From: an uncultured Clostridia bacterium
GTDB lineage: Bacteria > Bacillota > Clostridia > Christensenellales > UBA1242
Direction of reading: 5' to 3'
Length of the DNA: 5,163 nucleotides
Assembly (NCBI GenBank): GCA_934771675.1
Contig: CAKVMF010000076.1
Span: forward strand, 1-5,163
Within the stretch, counting starts at the first letter, position 1, and every line of letters begins with the position of its first letter. Positions 1-5,163 of the stretch are shown here, piece after piece. The translations under genes were made by a program, and so were the position numbers. The notes beneath the pieces were generated by a model that was not told the DNA's origin, made no database searches, and saw nothing but the letters and a program-made list of their open reading frames with translations.

Positions 1-276
1 GTCATGATTGTTAAGCAAACTAATGCACTTGTTAACTTTGATGAAATTTCATCAGTTGGCAAAGCTGGTTACAGATTTGATATTGAAAGTGATTATGATA
101 TTCTTTCAATCATTGAAGGTGGAAACACAATCAGTTACTTTATTTCAACAATTGAAGATGATGGAAGCTATGGTTCAACCGATTTGATTGCAGGTGGTGA
201 ATTCTCATCAATCAAGATCAAAACATCTGGTGGAACTGAAGCTCTTAAAAATAACATTTTCTCATCAAGTTACCCT
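1..276 (+). other. Unassigned N-terminal segment of the fragment (residues 1-92)
   Basis: This part is polar and beta-like, with alternating hydrophobic residues and Ser/Gly/Asp-rich turns (for example the GSYGSTDLIAGGEF region at residues 56-69). No family is recognisable. It leads directly into the first divergent InlB B-repeat-like unit, so it may be the remains of another module whose N-terminal part lies upstream of the window. Confidence 0.4.
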
Positions 277-3200
277 ATTCTTGAGCTTAAAATTAAACCT
301 GCTGCTGGTTACACATTTATTGGACTTTACATCAATGGAAAATATCTTGACAACACTTACAACAATCCAAACTTAACCATTGATTTGTCAAGTTATAATG
401 TTGACCTTGCTATAGAAGCAAAATTTGCTAAAAATGTAACAATTGAATACAGACTTGCTGTAAACAACACCGACTCAAAGGATGATGTTTACAACAAATA
501 TGGTTTGAAAGACCTTGCAATTTATGGTTTAATTAGCAACGTATTCAGTTCAGTTAAAGCAAATTATACACTTGGAAACCAGGTATATTCATCATCAATC
601 AACGTTAATGATGTCAAAATTTACAACAATGAATATTCATTGGTATTCTACATTACTGTTCCATATGGAACAATTTTGAACTTTAGTGTTAAACAAGACA
701 CTGTAACAGGAAATGGTTCATACAACTTTATTGGTTGGTATTTGCTTGAAAATAATGATATAAGCACATCAAATACAACCATTTCAACAAACAAATCATT
801 TGAAATTTATGCTGTTAAAAACAAAACTGACGACCTTAAATATGTTGCAAAATATTCAAATGCAAGCACATCATCCCCACTCAGCCAAAACTATTCATTT
901 GAATTTTTGAGCCATAAGAATGGTGCAATTGAAAAATACACCTATAATTATGATTCATTCAAAAACGACTTTGGTTTAAACAACAACATTATTAGTGTTG
1001 GTGACACTAAATACTTGTTCACAGGTTGGTACCAAGTTGCAAACTCAACAAGAATGTTTGTTTCAAACAAACTTGACGAGTCAAGTATCAATGCAACTCT
1101 TGTCGGAAGATTTGTTGAACTTAAGTCAATCACAATTGACTTTACAGAGCAATCATCAATTGCAATGATTGGTTATATGCACCATGCATACTACAACATT
1201 CCATCATCAACAATTGATATTCCTACCCTTTCAATTATCAATGATAGTAACTACACAAAACTTGTTGTTACATCATTGGTATTCGGATACTTAACTATCC
1301 CAGAAATTACAGCAGAAAACAGCTTCAAATTTGCAGATGAAAACAAGGAATTTATCATTGATAAACTTCAAAATATGAAGTTCCCTGTTTACAACAAAGA
1401 CGATTCTGCAGTTGATTTCACAACTTTGTATACAATTTCAAGTAACACATCTGATGTTGCTGACACTTATATTAAGTATTCAAGAATCAATGCAAACTCA
1501 TCTGGTTTTGAATCAAATGTTATTAACAGAAATCATCTTGATGCTGTAAATATTGACGTTTCAAACAACACAACATCATTTAAAATTTCACTTTTGGCAG
1601 AGAACTTATCAACAAAAGCTGGTGATGAAACAATTGCTGAAACAAACTCATCTTCAACAATCTTTGTTGTATCAAACAATGTTAATAAATTGAATCCTGA
1701 ACAATCACAATTCCTTGACAACACAATTGATTCAATTTATGTTAACGGCAAAACATTGTATTACTATGGTGGAGCACTCTACTCTGACTTGCTTTCATAT
1801 CGAATTGAAAAGAATAATTCAGGATATTTGTATGTAACATCAAAAAATGGAGATATAATCACAGCAACAAAAACAAAGACCATTAAACAAGTTCTTACTG
1901 AAAACATGTCAAAACTTACCTACAACGGTATGACTTGCGAAGCTGTTCTTGTAACAAATGACAATTATACAGCTTACACATATGTTGGAAAGATTAACAC
2001 ATCAGCTGATATTTTTGATGAAGATCTAACACTTAAAACTGAAAAGTATTACATCACAGGTGCTGATCATAATTATATTTACTTGAAATATATAAAAGTT
2101 ACACAAACTGGTGAAACAAAGTCATATTCAATTGAAAGTGACAAATTTAGCATTTCACACAATGTTTTGGAAAGATATTACTCAAAATTCTCTTACATAA
2201 CCATTTCACTTGCAAAAGAATATCACACTGAAAGCTTCACAGGATTTAAACTTCTTTATGATAATGGAAAGAGCGTGTTCTATAGCGCTAAAAAGTATGG
2301 ATATGCCCTTTCATTGATTGTTAATGAATCAATAACCGTAATTGCACAATTTAAGAATGCTGATGGTGATAATGAAGATTTGACAATTGACAAGATTACT
2401 CAAGATAAATATGGTCAAAACAATGGAGATCAATTTGGTGCTGATCCTGAAACTGAATTTGAAATGGAAATTGCTGGTGACAGCAACTACATCCAAAGAG
2501 TTAACATAAATGCTGGTGGTCAAAACTCAACATTTATCTACAACTTCAACACAAACTCATTCAGTAATGACGCAACAACAACAAATATTTCAGTGTCTGG
2601 TGTTGAAGGAACTCACATAACCGACTCACTTGGCGTAAAATTCTTTAGAAAGATAAGAATTAGAAGTTCTCTTTCATTTGATAGTAGCAGTGTTGTTATC
2701 ACTTCAAACACAATTTACACTTTGAACGTAACAATGAAGGAAAATGATATAGCAATCGGCGAAGAAGTAATCATTTATCCTTATCAGTTCTATCAAGAAA
2801 GAATTACTGACGCGAACCAAAAAGGATTTATCAATAACTCATTGCTGTATAGTTATATTAATGAAAATGCAAATATTAAAGCGAAATTTAAAGATTTAAC
2901 TGGCGGAAATGAAACACTTGTTGGTGGATCATTCATTGATGGCTTCCACAGCATCAACGCACTTGGTAGCGATAGGCTTCAAGACGGTGTTGTTCCAAGC
3001 ACAAAACTTTCTGGAACAATGAAAAACAATGACAACAAGTATGATGGAAACGTTTTGATTATTGGTGAAGCAACAACTTACAATTTGAGTTACAACTACA
3101 AGATTAGTGGAAAACTTCGAGTTTACGTTCATCCATATTACTTTGACTCAACAACTGGAACTTACAATGGTAGAATAAATTCAAGTTCAATGCTTGCTGG

Positions 3201-5163
3201 ATTTGGTGATATGGAATATGTAAAAGGTTCAATCAGTGTTAAAAACACATCAAACTATGGATTTACAATCAATGGTTACTCACCTGCTGCAGCTGATTCA
3301 AGCACTCCAATTCTTGATTCTTCAAGAATCAGAGTTTATGGCTCATCTGAAAGTGGTGTTTACTACTATGAAATTGAATATTACTTTGCAGAACCTATTT
3401 CAGTATTCTTCAAGTCAAATTACTTGGCATTCACAAAATATTATATTTATGATCTTGCTGGCAATGTTGTTGACCTTGAAAACTGCGTAAGTGATGCTGC
3501 TGCAAACCCAGATTTGAACATTCCACTTAAAACAAACAACTCTGCATTAACATTTACCTACGACGAATTTATTGATTTGTTAAAGCAAAACAAAAATGCT
3601 TCTTCAACAAACCCTGACATTCTCGAAATTGATTGTATTGCATATGAAGACATCAAATCAACAACTGTTAGAACTGACTACAAACCAACAAAACTTGGTG
3701 TTGAAATTGAAAAGAACGACACAGGCTCATATTATATTGAGAATGATTTGACAAACACAATCAGTTATGATGATGCTATTTATGACATGAGAGCTTACAC
3801 TCTTAAAAATGCAGAAGGACTTACCGAGTCAATCAACGTTCAGTCATCAACTGACGGAAAATACTATTACATGAACTTCATTTATAGTAGTGCCTTGATT
3901 TCAGGAAAAGCAAAGATTAGATTGTATCTCAACGACTTTGTTGAAACAAAACAATCGTCTGCTGATTCTGCTGGAAACATTTACATTATTGATGAAGAAG
4001 ATTATGTAAAAGCATTCAGATCTGCATATTGTGAAAACATCACACAAAGTGTAACATCTTCTGTTATTTCTGGAACTCAAACAGTAACATTAGACTTCAA
4101 CTCAATGTCTGATGGAAACGATGTAATTATTGACACATCTGTTTACTACTACATTTTGTTTGCAACAAACAAATTGTTCACAAACAACATCAACATGTCA
4201 ATTATTGCAAACAACACAACAACCAATCTTAACGATGGTGCAGAAAAACAAAACTTGTTCGCTTATGCAAAGAAAGGTGAAATCGTAAGTATTGTTGGTT
4301 CTGAAAGTGATGCAGTTCCACCACAAATCAAAAACAAGGTTTTGAGTGGAAAACTTTCTTCAAACAGTTCTGTTATTAATAGTGTTAAAGATATCAACAA
4401 CTTGAATTCTGAACCAAAATCAACATCATTCTTCATGACAAACGATTTTATGTCTGAAGTAAACGGAAGTTCTTACACATTCATTCCAAGTAGAAATGAA
4501 ATATTTGTTGCTGACTACTTTAATGCAGGAGTAAATGCAAGAAACAGTGTTATCTTTGGCATTCTTTCACCTGCAAACTCATCAACATTTGAATTTGTTT
4601 CAACTGATGGTGCAGTTTCAATCATTGATGATTACTTCAATGTTGTCTATGTTTTGAAAAACAAAAATTCAAGTGTTATTATTAAAAACATTTTAAATAA
4701 TGATGAAAAGTATTCACTTTACAGATATATTGAAGCAAATGGCAACTTGTATCTTGATTACACAAACAAAAATGAAAGATCTGATTTCAAGAAATTGAAC
4801 AACACGGATAACAATCAATTTACTGCTTATTTGTTTGGTGATGCTGTAAAACAATATGACATTTTGGCAAGTTCAACAATTTCAAAATTGCATTTAACAA
4901 CTAGTCACTACAAACAAATTGTTATTCCATCATACACAAATGCAAATATGCTTGAATCTGTATTTAGAATCAACAAAGATACAAATCCAAAATATAAAGA
5001 AAGAGTTATCACATCAACAACAACTCTCAACAATATTTATGTTGTTGATACAAGAACTGGCAAATTAGCTAAGAAAGATTCTTACGTTGCAAGAGCTGGT
5101 GAAATTGTATTTGAAAATGCTTCATATGCAAGAGATTTCATTGCAAGATCATTAACATTAACG
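1..5163 (+). CDS. Giant InlB B-repeat-like surface protein, internal fragment (both ends missing)
   Basis: Frame 1 is open across the entire window, giving 1,721 residues with no stop and no sign of a frameshift. Codon use is consistent throughout (TCA, ACA, GAA, CAA and AGA dominate). The product is rich in Asn, Ser, Thr, Asp, Lys and Tyr. It has only four Cys (residues 646, 1162, 1212, 1344) and two Trp (246, 343), and both Trp lie in F-x-G-W-Y motifs. Those motifs, plus several segments ending in a hydrophobic strand and A-x-F, resemble Listeria-Bacteroides/InlB B-repeats, which are small beta-rich modules of secreted and wall-bound proteins in Gram-positive bacteria. I see no transmembrane helix, signal peptide, LPXTG motif or enzyme motif; export and anchoring signals would be outside the window. 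An in-frame ATG at base 4 is unlikely to be the start, because no hydrophobic signal sequence follows it and no upstream ribosome site is visible. A surface or adhesin role is inferred from repeat type and composition; the ligand is unknown. The coding call is near certain, the family call moderate. Confidence 0.93.
277..432 (+). repeat. Divergent InlB B-repeat-like module 1 (residues 93-144)
   Basis: The segment follows the order of a divergent InlB B-repeat: a strand of alternating hydrophobics (ILELKIKP, 93-100), the core GYTFIGLYINGK (103-114), a variable loop, and a closing strand ending LAIEAKF (136-142). In the family the core usually reads G-Y-x-F-x-G-W-Y; here Trp is replaced by Leu. 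The match to the pattern is by eye; a profile search with the divergent InlB B-repeat family (PF18998) would test it. Such modules are usually repeated stalk or spacer domains in secreted proteins. Confidence 0.6.
664..819 (+). repeat. InlB B-repeat-like module 2 with FIGWY core (residues 222-273)
   Basis: The module opens with YGTILNFSV (222-230), matching the Y-G-x-x-hydrophobic opening common in Listeria-Bacteroides repeats (Flg_new, PF09479). A Gly-containing loop follows, then the signature FIGWY (243-247), and the closing strand SFEIYAVK (266-273), comparable to the family's T-L-Y-A-x-W ending. This is the best match to the classical family in the window. The Trp codon TGG at 736-738 is one of only two in the fragment. 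Confidence 0.68.
889..1116 (+). repeat. InlB B-repeat-like module 3 with FTGWY core (residues 297-372)
   Basis: The strand YSFEFLSHKNG (298-308) is followed by a loop and the sequence ISVGDTKYLFTGWY (331-344), which carries the second F-x-G-W-Y signature (340-344). The unit closes with INATLVGRFV (363-372), resembling the usual final strand and A-x-F/W. At about 76 residues it is longer than module 2; the extra length lies between the first strand and the core. It starts about 24 residues after module 2 ends, so the two form a near-tandem pair. Confidence 0.62.
1117..2193 (+). other. Long unassigned beta-like region (residues 373-731)
   Basis: This coding stretch has no family I recognise. 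It is rich in Ser, Thr and Asn with short hydrophobic strands (for example KLVVTSLVFGYLTI, 420-433) and little predicted helix. It includes the first Cys (646) and the first Tyr triplet (587-589), which follows a VNGK turn. It may hold one or more domains too diverged to see by eye. Structure prediction would show whether these are Ig-like or B-repeat folds. Confidence 0.45.
2194..2358 (+). repeat. Divergent InlB B-repeat-like module 4 (residues 732-786)
   Basis: The order of elements repeats that of module 1: a strand YITISLAK (732-739), the core SFTGFKLLYDNGK (745-757) in place of x-F-x-G-W-Y-x-N-G, a loop, and a closing strand LIVNESITVIAQFKN (772-786). The phrase ESITVIAQF is close to the terminal consensus of divergent InlB B-repeats, in which a Thr/Ile strand ends in A-x-F. 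Trp of the core is lost (Phe at 749). An acidic linker follows immediately. Confidence 0.6.
2359..2757 (+). other. Acidic linker and unassigned beta-like segment (residues 787-919)
   Basis: Residues 787-828 are hydrophilic and acidic, with many Asp, Glu, Asn, Gln and Gly residues and few large hydrophobics (ADGDNEDL at 787-794, FGADPETEFEME at 814-825). This looks like an inter-domain linker. Residues 829-919 return to Ser/Thr/Asn-rich strands with no recognised family. The acidic patch does not match a complete dockerin or EF-hand calcium loop, so calcium binding is only a possibility. Confidence 0.45.
2758..2895 (+). repeat. Weak B-repeat-like module 5 (residues 920-965)
   Basis: The closing segment YINENANIKAKFKD (952-965) lines up well with the ends of module 4 (VNESITVIAQFKN) and module 1 (YNVDLAIEAKF). 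The expected core is barely visible: YPYQFY (926-931) sits near where F-x-G-W-Y should be, but the Gly-Trp is missing. I treat this as a probable decayed unit. The coding DNA here also has unusual codons (GCG, CTG) compared with the rest of the fragment. Confidence 0.4.
3223..3414 (+). repeat. Possible B-repeat-like module 6 (residues 1075-1138)
   Basis: The unit has an opening strand KGSISVKN (1075-1082), a Y-G-F-x-I-N-G-Y core (1086-1093) that could correspond to G-Y-x-F-x-G-W-Y, and a final strand EPISVFFK (1131-1138). The order is right but the key Gly-Trp-Tyr is not kept, and the strand with the Tyr triplet (1121-1123) is not typical. This is the weakest of the six repeat calls and could be an unrelated beta-sandwich segment. 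Confidence 0.28.
3415..5163 (+). other. Long unassigned C-terminal part of the fragment (residues 1139-1721)
   Basis: Nearly 600 residues of coding sequence show no recognised family. Composition stays rich in Asn, Ser, Thr and Tyr with short strands. Three of the four Cys (1162, 1212, 1344) and two Tyr triplets (1288-1290, 1382-1384) lie here. Two similar short phrases occur, AYAKKGEIVSIV (1421-1432) and VARAGEIVFEN (1696-1706), which may mark related modules. The last residues contain more Arg and Lys. No LPXTG motif, hydrophobic anchor, SLH motif or choline-binding repeat is seen, so the protein must continue past the window. Confidence 0.5.

Noticed and set aside
4..6. In-frame ATG at the very beginning as the gene start
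   Set aside because: Only three bases precede it, so no ribosome site can be seen. The following residues (MIVKQTNALVNFDE) do not form a signal peptide, which a protein of this type should have. It is more likely an internal Met.
188..376. Short + strand open frame of 62 codons
   Set aside because: It lies out of frame inside the giant coding region, has no recognisable product, and its Leu/Thr/His-rich translation looks like a shadow of the real frame.
2359..2397. Calcium-binding dockerin or EF-hand loop in the acidic segment
   Set aside because: The spacing of Asp and Asn does not fit the complete D-x-D/N-x-D-G loop with its distal acidic residue, and no paired second loop is visible.
2563..2586. 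ACA/CAA-rich runs as simple-sequence repeats
   Set aside because: They are short and imperfect, and are explained by consecutive Thr (ACA) and Asn/Gln codons. No tract is long enough to suggest slippage-based phase variation.
948..3132. Minus-strand open frames of about 61-67 codons (948-1133, 1533-1724, 2329-2523, 2929-3132)
   Set aside because: All lie opposite the main gene, are unrelated to each other or to known families, and are expected by chance opposite a strand with this codon bias.
3236..3490. Short + strand open frame of 84 codons
   Set aside because: It is the longest alternative frame but overlaps the main frame entirely. There is no ribosome site that stands out, and the Gln/Leu/His-rich translation is what CAA and TCA codons give when read out of frame.
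1..5163. Alternative genetic code (TGA as Trp, or other stop reassignment)
   Set aside because: None of the three stop codons occurs in frame and both Trp are TGG, so the sequence gives no evidence of recoding. It also cannot exclude it, because Trp is so rare here.

Overview
The whole window is the inside of one very large protein-coding gene on the + strand. Reading frame 1 is open from base 1 to base 5163: 1,721 codons with no TAA, TAG or TGA. Neither the true start nor the stop is in view. I found no second gene, RNA gene, promoter, terminator, mobile element or CRISPR array. Short open frames elsewhere are at most about 84 codons, lie inside this gene and look like nothing real.

The DNA is AT-rich (about one third G+C by eye). 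Codon choice is strongly skewed to A/T-ending codons: TCA for Ser, ACA for Thr, CAA for Gln, AGA for Arg, with almost no CGN. Trp is coded by TGG, and no stop codon is reassigned. This fits a low-GC member of the Bacillota, plausibly an uncultured gut or animal-associated Bacilli/Clostridia-type organism. That is an inference from composition and protein type; the species cannot be named from this sequence.

The protein is rich in Asn, Ser, Thr, Asp, Lys and Tyr. It is very poor in Cys (4) and Trp (2), and I see no strongly hydrophobic membrane segment. It reads as an extended chain of short beta-strand segments, as in large secreted or wall-attached surface proteins of Gram-positive bacteria.

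Layout in window residues: an unassigned segment (1-92); a divergent InlB B-repeat-like unit (93-144); two units carrying the F-x-G-W-Y signature (222-273 and 297-372); a long unassigned beta-like stretch (373-731); a fourth divergent unit (732-786) followed by an acidic linker (787-828) and more unassigned sequence; two weak units (920-965 and 1075-1138); and a long unassigned C-terminal part (1139-1721). The best-supported call is a giant InlB B-repeat-type surface protein, probably an adhesin or cell-envelope protein. Its ligand cannot be deduced. The signal peptide and anchor expected in such proteins would lie outside the window. I did not find convincing evidence of a new multi-gene system; the interest lies in the size of the gene and in its decayed repeat architecture.
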